From Rhynchospora pubera (Eukaryota; Streptophyta; Magnoliopsida; Poales; Cyperaceae), in the NCBI GenBank assembly GCA_028095005.1, contig JAMFTS010000080.1:1-64000 (forward strand): a DNA stretch of 64,000 nucleotides, given 5' to 3'. This document shows positions 23,607 to 36,284 of this stretch, piece after piece; within the stretch, counting starts at the first letter, position 1, and each line of letters opens with the position of its first letter. A program made the position numbers and the translations under genes. The notes below the pieces were generated by a model. The model saw only the letters and a list, made by a program, of their open reading frames with translations, was not told the origin of the DNA and did no database searches.

Positions 23607-26600
23607 AGACTTTGATATGTAAAAATTAAAATATTATTTGACATCAATATATTGTCTATTTTCAATATTTAAGGTCAACATTTTCTTAATAAGCGCTGGA
23701 TGTATTAGACATATTCCTCGATTTAAACATATTCATTTATTCATCGAGTTAAAACATAATTGAATATTGCTAAATACCACATTAAACTCATTTTTTAAAA
23801 AAATTGTCACATCTACCATTTAAAACCTCTCCCAAATGCAATATATTTTAATATTAACCAAAATATCATTTTATCTAATTTATTTTTTATTTCATGAGGC
23901 ACACTCTCTCCCGTCTCCATTCATGATATTTTTCATCAGAGGTATAATTTTGAACCCTCACATCGCAGCTCTCGCCACTCCTCTTTACGTAAAGTAAAAA
24001 ATATGAAATCTGGACTAAATAAGATTCAAATATATTCATAAGCATGCACGGTGTATTGCAAAACAAAATAAAGCATCAATTAAAATTAGAACAAGATGCA
24101 TATTCGCTTTGGGAATTAAACTTCTAAGTGCAAAATAATAAACTTAGGTACTAATTGAAGTTTATTTAATAAACCGAGTGCAAAATAATAAATTGAAAAA
24201 AACAAAAATATAGCAACTCAGCAAAAATAATTAACAAACACTAAAATAAGCTAAAAAATTGCTAAAATACAGCATGCGAAGGACCTTGGCAACGTAGCAA
24301 AAACTTCAATTCTTTCATGTCTTACATGAACAACAAAAAACTCCATGGCACAAGAAAAAGAATAATAAAAGAAAATCCAAACTGACAACAACCATCACGG
24401 AACACAAGTACACAACTTTCATGTCTTACACATCTCAAGTTCTCAACTAAATATCTCAAAAAAGACTACATTTGCAACAAAATATGTTCCTTTTCCTAGA
24501 ACATATAGTTTTTCTTACGTAAATTCCGGCAATTAGCAAACTACCTATTAGAACATGGTATAATTGACCTCAGTTTGCCCATGAAGCTGCTGTTGTCAAG
24601 TGAGAATATTGAACATATAAGGCTCCTGAAAAAGTGCATGGGTTTGTTAACCCAACAAGAAAATGAAACAATTAAGGTGTCATGTCCAGGTACATATCAA
24701 GATTGAATCCGCTAGGAAAACAGATCCAACCCATTGTAGCCACAGTTATCCAACCCATTATGATATTATGATAGGTTGATCAGTGAATATTACAGTAAAT
24801 TAATAAAATGAGAAAAAAGGTGAGGTAAATGACATAGATTCTTACTTTTTTTTTCTCAATAGACCATTGCTTTCTGTTTATTACGAAATGAGCAAGAAAT
24901 TCCTTTTTGCAAGTTAAATGAGACCTCTAAGCTCAGTGGTACCAATACCACTGATGGATGGTACGTACACCGGAGCTTGAAGGAATATCTGACTTACTGA
25001 CCCCACAACAGGATGAGTGATATTATAATAAATCTACTAAACATCACATGTTGCATTTCAATATATGACATTAATTACCTAATTACTTCTTTTTCCTTTG
25101 CGTGTAAGCAATATACAACATAAATTCTATCTCATGGGCAAGTTTCTATTCTAACTGTGTTTTCATACCATACCTGTACGGTGTACTACCATTTTGTGAC
25201 CTCAAACTCATTATTACTGGCAATACATTTCAAAAATTGTGTCAATTTCAAACAACATGCAAAATATTTAACCAAACAAAAAGTGTACATATATTGCTTC
25301 ATTTTAATTTCCTTTTACTATTTGTTAGAGTTCATATGTAAAATAGTAATAGTATTATTAAAAAATGGCATACTCAATCACAAAGCCTAAAAATTACTTG
25401 AATAAAATATCTTGTCATCAAACTGTCAATGCACTCATCCTTGTTGGTTGGTTCCTAAGCAGCAATCTTAGCTATTGCTTCTTCATTCCTACTTTATGTC
25501 GATGATAGCCACTATATCTCAGCGAATTTTCCACCAGAAACCTAAAAATGCACTTATCCATTTTATAACTGTTGAGAGTTAAATTGGGTGCCTCACTAAC
25601 AAATTGGAAGTTTCAAATATATCCAGCTTTTCACTTTTACTCCTTATTATTCTTACATGATTCAAATAATTTGTTTTAGAAGGGAACCAAATTAACAAAT
25701 TAGATCCTAAAAATTGAAAAGTTACCAAAACTACTCCAAAGTTCAAACAATCAAAGCATTGATCAATAGACATAAAGTACTAAGGCAGGAGGAATGTAAT
25801 ATGACCATAAATAACAACCTTTTATGGGGTTAACATGTAATGAAGCAAATAAAGAGAGAGCAATCGATGAAGGATACACCATACGTCAACTGCAAAGAAG
25901 GAGAGAGCCATTTGCACTATGTCCACTTAAACACCGCCAGTTGTTCCTGCCCTTGCCTCATCTATTCCACCTCTGTCCAAGCTCAAACCATGCAAATACT
26001 TGCAATCTGAACTCAAATGTTGAAAAGTAGTTAAAAATTGAATAAAGGTGCCTAGATAAACAAGGGGAAATCAAGACATGAGCATCAAGTTCTAAAATGA
26101 AGACAAACAGAAATTAAAAGAAGAGCAAATCGAATGTGGTAAATAAATTTACAGGAGAACCTTTCATTGGTAGACAAACAACAAGTAACACCGTGCCAGA
26201 ATGCTCCAGGGTCAGTTTGCTGTTAATGTCAAATTGTCAACCATAAAACACTTGCCATTCTCATTTCTACTTTTTCACTATGACAAGCATCCCTATGCAC
26301 TTGATCAGGTACCTTAATTTCTCAAAATAAATAAGATTCTTTCCTAGCATTTCCCTGAAAAATTCTCTCAAACTGAGTTCCAAAACAACCTGTGTAGTTA
26401 TCATTCTTTTATATTTAATTTCTATAACTTGTTTGACATTTGTAGCGTATTGTTCTGGTCTTCCTAATGATGCTACATTGAACCAAAAAAATTGAAGCAG
26501 TCCAGTAAATGGAGCTACAAATTTTAATTCCGTATCAATCAGACCAGATTGGCTTTCACTCAACTCAGGCCTAATTGAAAATAATAACAAATATTAATGA

Positions 26601-26735
26601 CTACTTCGAGCATATTCAGAAACGTGCATCCACTTACAGACCAAATCACAGTAGTGCCATTACTTAGTAGCAGTAAGTAGATTTAACAAATTCAATGTGC
26701 AATAAGCAGGGTCAAAATCTAAATTGTATCTAGGG

Positions 26736-26846
26736 TAAGTGGGAACAGTGATCCAAGCATAGTTGACAGATCGTTTAAATATCTGGCGGCAGTTAGAGAC
26801 AATGTCTTCAATAATATGCATGTGTAGCTATTTTTCCTCTGTGCTA
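26736..26846 (-). pseudogene. captured spermidine synthase exon with nonsense change
   Basis: Minus-strand translation after an in-frame stop gives LHMHIIEDIVSNCRQIFKRS, then an NYAWITVPTYP stretch, which matches the C-terminal half of plant spermidine synthase. The enzyme makes spermidine from putrescine and decarboxylated S-adenosylmethionine. The codon before LHMH is TAG where the family has Trp. The next family exon, which should follow leftward, is absent. It lies inside the 4.5-kb Helitron, downstream in the element's direction of another exon of the same gene. Confidence 0.8.
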
Positions 26847-26944
26847 GAAAAAATACGCTCAAACCAAAGTTTAGGTTTATAAAGAGTGCAAATGTAATTT
26901 CAATATAGTAGATGCTTCTGATACCTTTAATTCTTTATATAAGA

Positions 26945-27034
26945 GGAAAAAAGAAACCATCGCCAATATGTAGTGTCACATGGGAATCTTCATATCCAAC
27001 AGCCATGTGAGAAAAGAACTGCTTTGATACCTTC
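26945..27034 (-). pseudogene. captured spermidine synthase exon (active-site region)
   Basis: After an AG acceptor (27035-27036) the minus strand reads VSKQFFSHMAVGYEDSHVTL then HIGDG. This is the conserved stretch leading to the GDG substrate-site motif of spermidine synthase. The frame drifts into phenylalanines and a stop directly after GDG, so the exon end is damaged. It cannot make an enzyme and is a passenger of the Helitron. Confidence 0.8.
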
Positions 27035-27383
27035 CTACAAATAAAAAAAAATTAAAGCTTGAACAAAAGCATTCTCGAATTCACCGATTAGACAATTTGA
27101 AAATTAATTGCCGTATTCAGTCGTATCTCATTGAACCTGTGAAGTTTGAAACTCAATCACTCCATTTAGGTGCAAGTAAAATTTAAAAATTCTACAGATA
27201 ACCAATACATACTCAATTTAATAAAATAAAAAGATTAAAAATAGACTTCTCTAATTTTTTATGCTCCAACAGTTAAACCAATATTTACTGTGAAAAAATA
27301 ATAAATCAAAATTGTAGAATCTAATTGTATTCTGCCAATTTTTTCGCATGTGGTAACAACAGAATTAGGGAAATAAGCAATAC

Positions 27384-27480
27384 CTCAAGAGAGCAACCAA
27401 CAGTGGTAACAATAACAGTAGTTAGGTAAGATCGAGTGATGATAGGCCTGCTTGTACCATTCCTCCATGGCTTGCGCCAT
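27384..27480 (-). pseudogene. captured Derlin first exon with 2-bp deletion
   Basis: From ATG 27480 the minus strand reads MAQAMEEWYKQ, then shifts by two bases and continues in another phase as PIITRSYL ... VVTTVGCSLE-like sequence, ending at a GT donor (27382-27383). This is the first exon of a plant Derlin, an ER membrane protein of the degradation pathway for misfolded proteins. The missing two bases destroy the Met codon after the Gln. CT-rich sequence upstream (27490-27730) is probably the captured leader. No later Derlin exon follows within the Helitron. Confidence 0.82.
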
Positions 27481-28075
27481 TTCTCTCATTTTTTCCTCTT
27501 TGAAACCCAAACCCTACTTCTCAGATTCAGCGAACCGGATTCAGTTCGGAGACACTTAGTAAGAGCGGGGGTGGCTTCATTGGAAGAAAGGGGAGAAGGA
27601 GAGGCGGAGGGAGCGGTGGAGGAGGAAAGGGTGTCGAGGGTACGGAGACGATCGAGTCAGCAGCCATTTGTCACGCCCTTTCTCTCTCTAGTCCCTGCGG
27701 CTCTCCCACAATTTTTATTCGAATTTCAAAATAGAAGTTTGAAACACTAATTTAAAGAAGAAGCGAAAAGGCAACTTGTAAAGATGAGAAGAGGCGAAGG
27801 AGACAACATTTGTCATTGAAAAAAAGGTTTAAACGAAGAGTCGAACCGTAGTCAGAATGAACTACCAGCGCTCGTGCTCGAATATCTCCCGATCAAACGA
27901 AAGAACATATCAACCTTCGCTCAGAGACATAATCTGATCCCTTCATCTAACAATCAGTGGTTCGGAGACATCATCTGATCCATTGATCTAACAAATCAAC
28001 GGTGAAGATCGTTCAGACCAAGGTTGTATCCTGAAATGTTACATCCTTCCATTGGTGCTTTTAATATAGTAGAGA

Positions 28076-29819
28076 TAGAGATAGAGACTAGCCTGTGATC
28101 GGTGGAACCGGTTAGATCGGTCATTGAAATTTTTTAGAATCCAAGTAGATCAAGAGTGAAGAATTTCGCATGACCGATCATGTATATGTTATTTCATATA
28201 TTTTTAAATATATTCTAATTGACTGAAAGATGTTAACTAATATCTTTTTGTTGTTTATAGGGGGAAAAAACTAAACTTTATCAGTGAGCAAGTCAATATT
28301 TAATTTCTACTAAAAAAATAAAAAAATACTATCTTTATGAGTTTCTACAAATTTTCGAATCCTGCGATGAGATATGAGAAGAAAATCAACAAATTTGATA
28401 AGTAAATGAAAAAAGTTGAATCATCATCAAAATTTTAAGATTTGAGTATGAATGTCAAGTCCCTTCTCATTACATTATCATTGATTTTGGGCTTTTAAAA
28501 ATTAAGTGTGAAAAAAAACTGTATATTAATCTTATATTCTTATATAATAATATAAGTTGAATTCTGTTTGTTATCTTTTCGTTTTTAAAAAATAAAAACT
28601 AAGTGACTCTCTCACTTTTTTTTTAAAAAAAAAAAATCTAAGAATAGCAGTTGAAATTCTTAAATTTTCTTAGTCTCATTATGTAAGGTAATATATAACT
28701 AGATCCCCCTCTTTTTCTCAAAAAAAAAAAAAATTCACATTGTAAAATATCAAATTTAATGAAAAATAAAAAGTAAAAAATTGTTGCCATAGTCAAGGAT
28801 GGCGAGTATCATATTTAGTGCAATTGACAAATTGCACCATATTTAAAAGCCGGTTGTCTATCGAGAAATTCAAGAAATTAATAATTATATTTTATTCGAA
28901 TTTGGTAAGCACAAGTATGAAATTACATCCAATTTTTTTGCAAAATATATTAAACTACGAAAAGTATGTTTGAAACTTTACTATTTTTATTTTGATGATT
29001 GCTATATACACTCAATAACAAGTTATTGGTATCAAATGCATAATTGTTTATACCATTATTTGAGTGTCTAATTGAGTAAGTGTAAATCTTCAGTTAAATA
29101 ACTTTTTGTTTAGATGCACCTACTTGATTTACTAACGTCATTAAAATTTTGACTCACAATAATATCAACTTGATTAGCAAATCTAACTTCGCTCGACATG
29201 AATTTTATCCAAATTAAAATCTTTTTTTTAAGGTTGGTTTGTAACCAACTATTTTGATATAAAAAATTTGAAAATAAATTGTTCTCTTCGTGATTTGATA
29301 AAGATGACTTGGTTGACGAAATAAACCCAAACCACTAGCTCAACAGCCCAGCTGATCCAAATTAAAATTATTAAGAAGCAGAATTGTTATTCATTCTTCT
29401 CTTTCTTATAGCTCTCTCTGCATACTACAATTCCATTTAGGAGGTGCGCTAACTTACTATCTTTTTTTTCTTCCTCCGAAATATAAAATTCTGGGCTATT
29501 TTTTCATGCTTTGCCGGTAGGCTCTCTGAATTGTGATGGAAATTGAGAAAGCCTATATCCAAAAATAGTCTAAAATATTTTATAAAATCTTAACAATTGA
29601 GCAAAAAAGGATGCGCTTTTTTAGATATAAAATGGCCACTTTATTTGGTTGTTTAAAAAGGGAAATTATTTAAATTTTGAATAAATTATAGATTATTTCT
29701 TAAAAAGGGAAATTGATTTGCATTATTTCACAAAGTTAAAACAAATCTCAAACTACATTGCCAGATAATACAAACTTCTTTCACATATGTTATACATGAC
29801 AATATTGACATCAGTTGAG
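28076..29819. other. A+T-rich spacer, no gene seen
   Basis: Mostly T- and A-rich DNA with several homopolymer runs. I found no open frame, array or paired terminal repeat. The 3' flank of the F-box gene probably lies in its last 100 bp. Confidence 0.45.
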
Positions 29820-30965
29820 CTAAACTGGAGCTTTGGATATATCCCTAAGCACTCTGTCAATGGCATCATCTCCATCCAACCCCCCAGCGAAAGACACATC
29901 AGAGGCGGCATACGGGACAATGCGAAATACTGATACAATGGAGGCATCCTTGCAGATGGTCTCCCATCTCGAGTTTGCGAGATGGAAAGCTGCCAACTCA
30001 TTGCTAAACCTCCCTTTGATGAATAGCATGCCTCTCTCTCGATCAATAGCAAACGGGACCAGCACGAACCGCTTGAACCCCTCGCTTTTCCATTCCCCTT
30101 CTAATACCCAGTTTTCCTTCCCTTCTAGCCTCCATATTATGAGTTTCACATCTATTACAACCAAGTGATAAATGCTTCCATCATATCCGTTGAGAATCCA
30201 CTTAGTTGCAAGGCCTTTTTGGGGCAGATTTGGCAGAGGAATAGTCCAATAGGCACCACCAGCATCATTATTGATCTCATAACCCATTAATGAATCGTCC
30301 CCTTGCATCCAACAGATTGACCCCCCTCTAGGACCAGCAACAAACCTGTTTAGTCGTGCGTCGTAAGGTCTATCATCATTCCAATAAAGACGTATTGCTG
30401 GAGATAATTCCCAAGACCATGTTTCAGATGAGAAAACATGGAATTGAAGATCATAAATCTTGTTATCATTCTCTGAGTGAAGTAAGACAGGAACTAGCAC
30501 ATAAAAGTCAAGAGATGATGCAGGGTCGAAAGATAACACTGTTGCACCAGCAAAGTGGTATGGTTCTGGTGGCTGGTTAAGTTTTGGAATCTCAGCCCAA
30601 AGGGAGGTAATCGGATTGCCAACCAACAGGACTTCATCTCTACGCAAACAAAGTAGCCCGTTACTCGAGTCCAAAACCTTGAATTTCTTTGACAGGAGTC
30701 GCGTGATAGTGCTTGGCAAGTTGTTTGTCTTTGCATGCATAGGAACGATGCCTTGGGCCTTGTTGATTGAGGAGGGTTCAAAGGTTATGGTGAAGGATGC
30801 AGTATAAGGGATGCGGGAATAGGCAGTTTGAGTGAAGAACTGGTCGCCGATAAGCTTCTCCCAAGTATGGCACACAGCCTTGCATCGCACGAGGGCCTTT
30901 GTTGGAAGCATGCCAAAGATTCTCATGATTAGTTCCTCCAGCATTCCCACCTCTTGGGCAGCCAT
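29820..30965 (-). CDS. F-box protein with F-box-associated domain
   Basis: An intact intronless frame of 381 codons and the only undamaged cellular gene I found. An F-box lies at about residues 5-46 (LEELIMRIFGMLPTKALVRC, then W and a basic stretch). The rest resembles the F-box-associated/kelch-like interaction region, with SSNGLLCLR near residue 100 and GNPITSLWAEIP following. Such proteins bind SKP1 through the F-box and bring a target to an SCF ubiquitin ligase; the target is unknown. I chose ATG 30965 because ACAATGGC is a good plant start context and a TATA box lies 42-49 bp upstream. The open frame extends 12 codons further but with no earlier ATG. Length fits the family (about 350-420). 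Confidence 0.85.
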   Translation of the reverse strand: MAAQEVGMLEELIMRIFGMLPTKALVRCKAVCHTWEKLIGDQFFTQTAYSRIPYTASFTITFEPSSINKAQGIVPMHAKTNNLPSTITRLLSKKFKVLDSSNGLLCLRRDEVLLVGNPITSLWAEIPKLNQPPEPYHFAGATVLSFDPASSLDFYVLVPVLLHSENDNKIYDLQFHVFSSETWSWELSPAIRLYWNDDRPYDARLNRFVAGPRGGSICWMQGDDSLMGYEINNDAGGAYWTIPLPNLPQKGLATKWILNGYDGSIYHLVVIDVKLIIWRLEGKENWVLEGEWKSEGFKRFVLVPFAIDRERGMLFIKGRFSNELAAFHLANSRWETICKDASIVSVFRIVPYAASDVSFAGGLDGDDAIDRVLRDISKAPV

Positions 30966-31006
30966 TGTTGTATTGAAAGTTGTGGTTGGAAAGAGATACA
31001 AACTGG

Positions 31007-31014
31007 TTTATATA
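31007..31014 (-). promoter_or_regulatory. TATA box of the F-box gene
   Basis: TATATAAA on the minus strand, 42-49 bases upstream of the chosen ATG. It would put the transcript start within about 20 bases of the ATG, giving a very short leader. Confidence 0.6.
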
Positions 31015-33160
31015 TTTGTATAGAAGGCTATTTAATGGAGATTAATTTGAGGATGGTTGATCTATCTGCCACGTTAAATAGGATACGGTTATCATCTTTC
31101 ATGGTGCCTAAATTGAGTTAGGATCCAAAAACATATTTACCGACTTATAAAATAACTGTAAGTTTATAGTTTGTTTCGGTTTTGAAAAATTAATTTCGTG
31201 CTCTGCTTATTTAGACCCTGTCTTTATAAACATTTTCAAAGATGGACAAGCAGCCAATAATATAGCGAGTATTGCCTTTTATAACGTTTGTTATAATAGT
31301 GTTGACTTATGAATTTTTATGGTTAAAAAAAATGATGATGAATAACATAAAAGAAAAATCTCATGAAGAATGTGCTTGATTCAGAGACAAAATTGTACAA
31401 GTCATGTCTTAACATTAATTGATGGGGGCGAAATAAAAAAACGTGGTTTAATGAAAGGAGTGTATACATGACTTGTATAGGCGTATGTGACTCAGGAAAG
31501 ATATGCAAAGTTGATTTAAAAATGAGAAGGGGATGTGGGTGCTAAACGTTGGACCATGTGATGGTGGGTGCAACATTAGATCATGCATGAGTTCAGAATT
31601 AACAGGAAACAAAGAACTACACCTTCAAAAAAAGGGAGAATTGGAGAGAAGGTCAGAGGCAGTGAAATGACAAATCAAATTACCTTCTTTGGAAAATGTC
31701 GATTATGTCTAAGGCTTGAAGTCTTTCTGTACAAGATGTACGAGAAAGAAAATTGAGTAAACAAATGGTTGGTGAGCCTGTGAAGGACGCACAATAAACT
31801 GTCACCTTGCCTAGCTAAGAAATGCAATCAATATGCCGACCAACTTTCCACTTTTTTGTGAAGACAATCTACTTGACGCAAAGAAAGATTAGAGGAATTG
31901 ATGGAAAAGTGAATTAAATTGCAGATGGGGAAGGGTGTCAATCAAGAATATATAAAGCCAGGAATGTTCTAATAACAGGATGCACAAACTAAGATTGCCA
32001 AAAAGAAGTCGGCAGCTGATAATGCAACTTGTGACTTGTGAGAATGAAATCGGGAGAGATTCATTTTTGTATGTTACAGAATTAAATCGCAAGCACCATT
32101 CCCTGCTCACAATAATAAATGTAGAAGTTAATTGCGCAAAAAAAAAAGAGGCAAAAAGCAAAAATAGAAGTTGTCATAAATGAAAATAGAGATTAGCTAA
32201 TTAGGTGCTTGTGCTGTGATATTCTCAGCGACTCCAATCAAGGAAGATACCTATTATAGCTAATTCATGTATGATATACGCCAAATAAAATGATAACATA
32301 AAAGGAAGGTTCACAGGAATAGAAACACATAGGCAATTGTGGGACCCATTCATCAGATGAATAATCAAACTTAACCGTGTAGTCAAAGAAAATATGCGGT
32401 TATAGAAATTAATAGCGAGAAGGGGTGCCAGGTCACCGATCCCCTGCCTATTATTCCTTTTCAAAATCGCCCTTCAAAAAGTTTCAGGCGGTTTTCATTT
32501 TTTTTTTAAAATGGCGCAAAAAACAAAAGGATAACAGAGAGGCGCAAATTGCTGACAAAGGACTCAGTTCTCAGAAAAATTAACGACCCACGTTCTCATA
32601 ACTGTTGAGAAAGACCAATCAAGCTTTGCCAACTCATCATGTGATATGTTCATATCTAAGAAACAACTGTCGAGAGGGAGGCTGATAAAAAAGAGGAGGC
32701 GCATCAGGAATGAGGGGACAGAACGGAGAGAAGAAAAAGAGAGAGGTCTCGAGTAAAATAAAATAGAGAGAAACTGTGAGATTGAGATTCTTGTTCTTCT
32801 TTTCCACAAATTTTCTGTAAATAAAAACTGAAAAAAAAAGAGAGAAATCATGTAGAAAGAAGAAGGAGAAAGGTTTGTAAAAGCATGGTGAAATGAAAAT
32901 ACTGTTACCGTCTCTATTTCTCTTTATTCAACTTATTTTCTTTTCTTAAGTAACATATTTTGCATTATTGTGTCATCAGTTAAGCACAGAACAAAATACC
33001 TTCTTTTCTCTGTTATTTCTTTTCTCGAAATTTTCTGATTCTTACAAATATAAAATAAACGACAACTTACTTGTCCTTGTGTCTGCATCTCTAACCAAGG
33101 TTTAGTATACAAATTACAAAAATTCTACTAATCATCCTCGCTGCACAGCACGGCTCTTGG
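31015..33160. other. A+T-rich spacer, no gene seen
   Basis: Promoter side of the F-box gene followed by ordinary DNA. Short open frames here have no recognisable similarity. No repeats with defined ends. Confidence 0.45.
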
Positions 33161-33382
33161 CATGGAATTTTGATCTAGCGCAACCACTTCGATCGAAATT
33201 TGTTTATATCACAATCTGTAGCATGCTCAGTTGTGATTTAAACAATAAGAAACTGCTTCACAAGGGATCTGCAGCATGTCTCAGTCCCTATGGAGATGGT
33301 ACGGACCTAATTGAATTGGATCTGTAGCATGCTCAGTCCATTCGATTTAGGTTGTTTGAACAACAAAGATCAAAATTCCATG
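33161..33382. repeat. inverted-repeat unit enclosing three GTAGCATGCTCAG-type repeats
   Basis: CATGGAATTTTGATC (33161-33175) returns exactly inverted at 33368-33382. Between them ATCTGTAGCATGCTCAGT occurs twice, and once as ATCTGCAGCATGTCTCAGT, at roughly 60-80 bp spacing. Each carries the palindrome GCATGC or a variant. No coding. It may be a small fold-back element or part of a larger repeat. Confidence 0.65.
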
Positions 33383-35194
33383 CAAAGACGTCGTTATGCT
33401 GCCGAAATTTACTCAGAGAAGTCATGTTTCATTTTATATTTCTGGCATAAGTTAAATCTAAAATGTTCTTGATAATTTTCTGGTATCAGCAAAAGCATTC
33501 TGAACAGTTCACAAAACTATTTTTATTTCACAAAAGGTTAAACAGAACCAATTTAAATTTTAACTGCAGATGAAAAATGATATGACACATATCCTGTAAA
33601 AATTTCAGAATTTTTGGACGGACATATTAATTATAACGAATTTTTGAAATCAGATAGAAATTGAGTTTCAGAAAACTGTACCAGCAAATCGTGCCAGTAA
33701 ATGTCTGAAAGTTCATGCCTTGAAACCCTTGAATAAATCTCTAAAAATTCTACGAAAATTACTGTAACTGCCTCAAGATGTACAGTTTCAAATCTGAAAG
33801 TTTCAAGTCATAACTGCAAACAGAGAGCAAATGAAAATTCAAAAACTGAACTGATGTCTGTCTGTCTCAGGAAACTGTTTCCAGAAAGTTGACTTAGATT
33901 GCAAATTTCGGTAAAAATACCAAATCAAGTCAGAAAAATTCATACTAGATACCAAAATTTTCTTCCTGAAGTCTAGTTTCAAATAAAATCAATCTCATGT
34001 AAAAATTCGAAACAGAACAAAAACAGTCATTGAACCAGTGACCAAAGATCGTGTTAACTGACAAAACTGTTTTTTTCAGAAAATGACCCTGAAAGATCAA
34101 GCCCAAAGCCCAATGAAACAAATTCCGAAAATTATGTAAAAATGATAGAAAAAATCCTTTCCGGGTCTTCTTTCAAATGAATCGGGTTTCAGAATTTTTG
34201 ATGAACCAGAGAGACTCTTTTCCAATTTTAAACTGATTAGAGGTCTGGTTGGTCTGTTCAGGATGTTCAGTCCAGAAAATTTCCAAACTTGTCAAGGTGT
34301 CAAAATTCATTAAAATTCATAGAAAACTTGAAAAATCTCAAATGAAACATCCCAAAACTCAAAAAATTCTAAAGATTTCAGTTTCATGGATCATTTGATG
34401 TCAAAAATCATCTAAAGATTGGTCAAATCCGACTTTGATCGTTCTTTTCATCATAATGCATCTTGTGAAATTCAAATTAAATTAAAATTTCTTTAGAAAT
34501 TTCTAAAAGTCCACAAAACCAAAATGAAATTGTGCGACTTCAATGTTTGAGATTTGTGGTAAAATTCTAATTTGAGTTTAAATTAACTCAAATCGACACA
34601 AATGCAAACCAAACCAATCTAAATTTCGATTTGAGTCTAAGTTGACTCAAATACACTCAATAGTTTGAGGCCCCAAATTGTCTCGAACTAACATAATTTG
34701 AATTCCAATTGATTCAAATTAACAAAAGTGAAATCAAATTATAGTTTGAGTTCAAATTAACTCAAGTTATATCCAAACAAGTGCCAAATAATATCAAAAG
34801 CGGTCTAACTGGACCAAAGCCCCAGTTTGATTATAAGTTTCCCTCGTCACCTGAATTAGTGGCCCGCTTTGTATTCAGTGTACGAGTTGCAAGGTTGTTG
34901 CGCCTGAGTGACCAGTGCGGTTACACTCTTGACCCTAACTTTGCGAAGTCCTTGTTTCTGAGTCAACAATATGTTATGTACTTAGAACCTAGTACTTCAT
35001 ATGTCAAAAACGATAACAAATATCTCAACTCCAAAACAAAGCGGTATTTGACCGACTAATGGACTGGTCGGTAATTTACCATTGTGGTTCAAGTTAGATT
35101 AAAAATTTAAATCTTAACTTACCATAAAAAAAAAACTCATAAACAAATGTCACATGCATAATCACCCAACAAGTTGTATTTCACAACTCTTTTA
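33383..35194 (+). other. repeat-derived non-coding stretch
   Basis: Very A-rich on this strand, with many short phrases such as CAGAAAATT, TTTCAGAAT and TTTGAGTTCAAATT (34540-34760) recurring in degenerate form. The style resembles the T-rich repeats at 41.9-42.5 kb read on the opposite strand. No gene seen. Confidence 0.4.
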
Positions 35195-35311
35195 GCCTAG
35201 ACAAATAATTCTTTGAATCCCTTAATCAGAGGTTCTCGCGGTCATTCCCGAGGTAATTAACAGCAGGGACTTTCACCTGCTGGAAAGAAAGGACTCTCAA
35301 AACAATAAACC
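35195..35311 (+). repeat. inverted-repeat copy A of a 117-bp block
   Basis: Contains AATTCTTTGAATCCCTTAAT and, further on, GAGGTAATTAACA and GGAAAGAAAGGAC. It matches the complement of 40866-40989 over its whole length with scattered differences. It is probably a conserved part of a large repeat family present in opposite orientations 5.6 kb apart. Confidence 0.75.
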
Positions 35312-35686
35312 TTCGCATGAATAGAAATTCATATGAGTTCTCTCCTCTTCATTTAGAAAGGACTTATATCGAATTGTGACGCGCGGAGGGTATCTTGATA
35401 GATCTTTCCCTTTCCCGCGGATCATCAGTTTATTTTATTCCGCGGCGATAAAAGGTCCAGACAAATAGTTAAATTAGACAAATTGGTCAAGAAAGAAACA
35501 AATAGATGACATGTAAAGCGCGGTTTTGCCTGGAAACTACCCAAGGGGCATTGTAATTTGTATGCTAATAAACAAAAAAAATTATAATAGAAGGCCAATT
35601 TTAATAATACATCGATTGGATACAATCTAATAATTGGGCAAATATCCGGACAGTCTGATTATAATCATTGGCGTATTTATAAAAAA

Positions 35687-35715
35687 CTAGCAACAGTTCC
35701 CATCCAATGTGTGGG
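35687..35715 (-). mobile_element. Helitron 3' end (same family as the 23.6-kb end)
   Basis: The minus strand reads a CCCA/TGGG hairpin around ACATTGG followed by AACTGTTGCTAG and then T. It agrees with the 3' end at 23577-23606 in hairpin loop, spacing and CTAG. The body of the element should extend to higher coordinates. I could not find its 5' end, and another Helitron end 600 bp away suggests interruption. Confidence 0.72.
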
Positions 35716-36284
35716 CGGATTTTTATATATGAATTTATTATTTGATGACAGATATATGTTGTCTATTTTTAATATTTAAGGTCAACGTTGTTTTGATCAG
35801 CACAGAAAATTCCAGCAGTATACACTGGTTAAGAAATAATGTCCACCTAATGTATTGGCAAATTTTCTTTTGTAGAAAACAATATTATTGCATGAAAAAA
35901 ATTAAAATGAGTATGTGAACATGAGAAGAAAATAATAAATTCCTGTTAAAAATAATAAGTAAAATCCATGTCATTGGTGATTCCTTAATGGCGCAGTTTC
36001 CTTTCGTATCAATGTGAAATTGTTTATCGTATTGATATACATTTTTTTTTATCTTGATAAATATTTGTATAAAATTTTAATGTAGGTCCAAAAGCACATA
36101 GCAAAATTTCGATGGAAAAAAGTATTATTACCTTCAAAACAATTATAATACAGTTAAATTGGGACGTTTTATTAATGATATAAATGAACAAAAGAAACAT
36201 TTCATAATTACTCATTTATATTATATAGATCAATTTTATCATTCGAGGACAATTTTTTAGTTATTATTTTGCTTTTATATTAGA

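Larger units (their letters stand above)
23577..28075 (-). mobile_element. Helitron, 4.5 kb, carrying captured gene exons
   Basis: On the minus strand it starts at 28075 with TCTCTACTATATTAAAAGC, a typical plant Helitron 5' end. It ends at 23577 with CTAG preceded by a GCCCAC/GTGGGC hairpin (23588-23606) ten bases before. It is inserted between A and T without duplication, as Helitrons do. It encodes no Rep/helicase and is therefore non-autonomous. It carries a Derlin first exon with leader and two spermidine synthase exons, all in the element's own direction. Confidence 0.9.

Noticed and set aside
26267..26590. 107-codon minus-strand frame in the Helitron, near the spermidine synthase exons
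   Set aside because: It lacks the spermidine synthase sequence expected for the next exon, and I see no splice support. Probably intronic or captured non-coding DNA.
27436..27750. 104-codon plus-strand frame
   Set aside because: It is the complement of the captured Derlin leader and first exon.
29833..31023. Plus-strand frames across the F-box gene
   Set aside because: They are the opposite strand of a clearly coding, domain-bearing frame.
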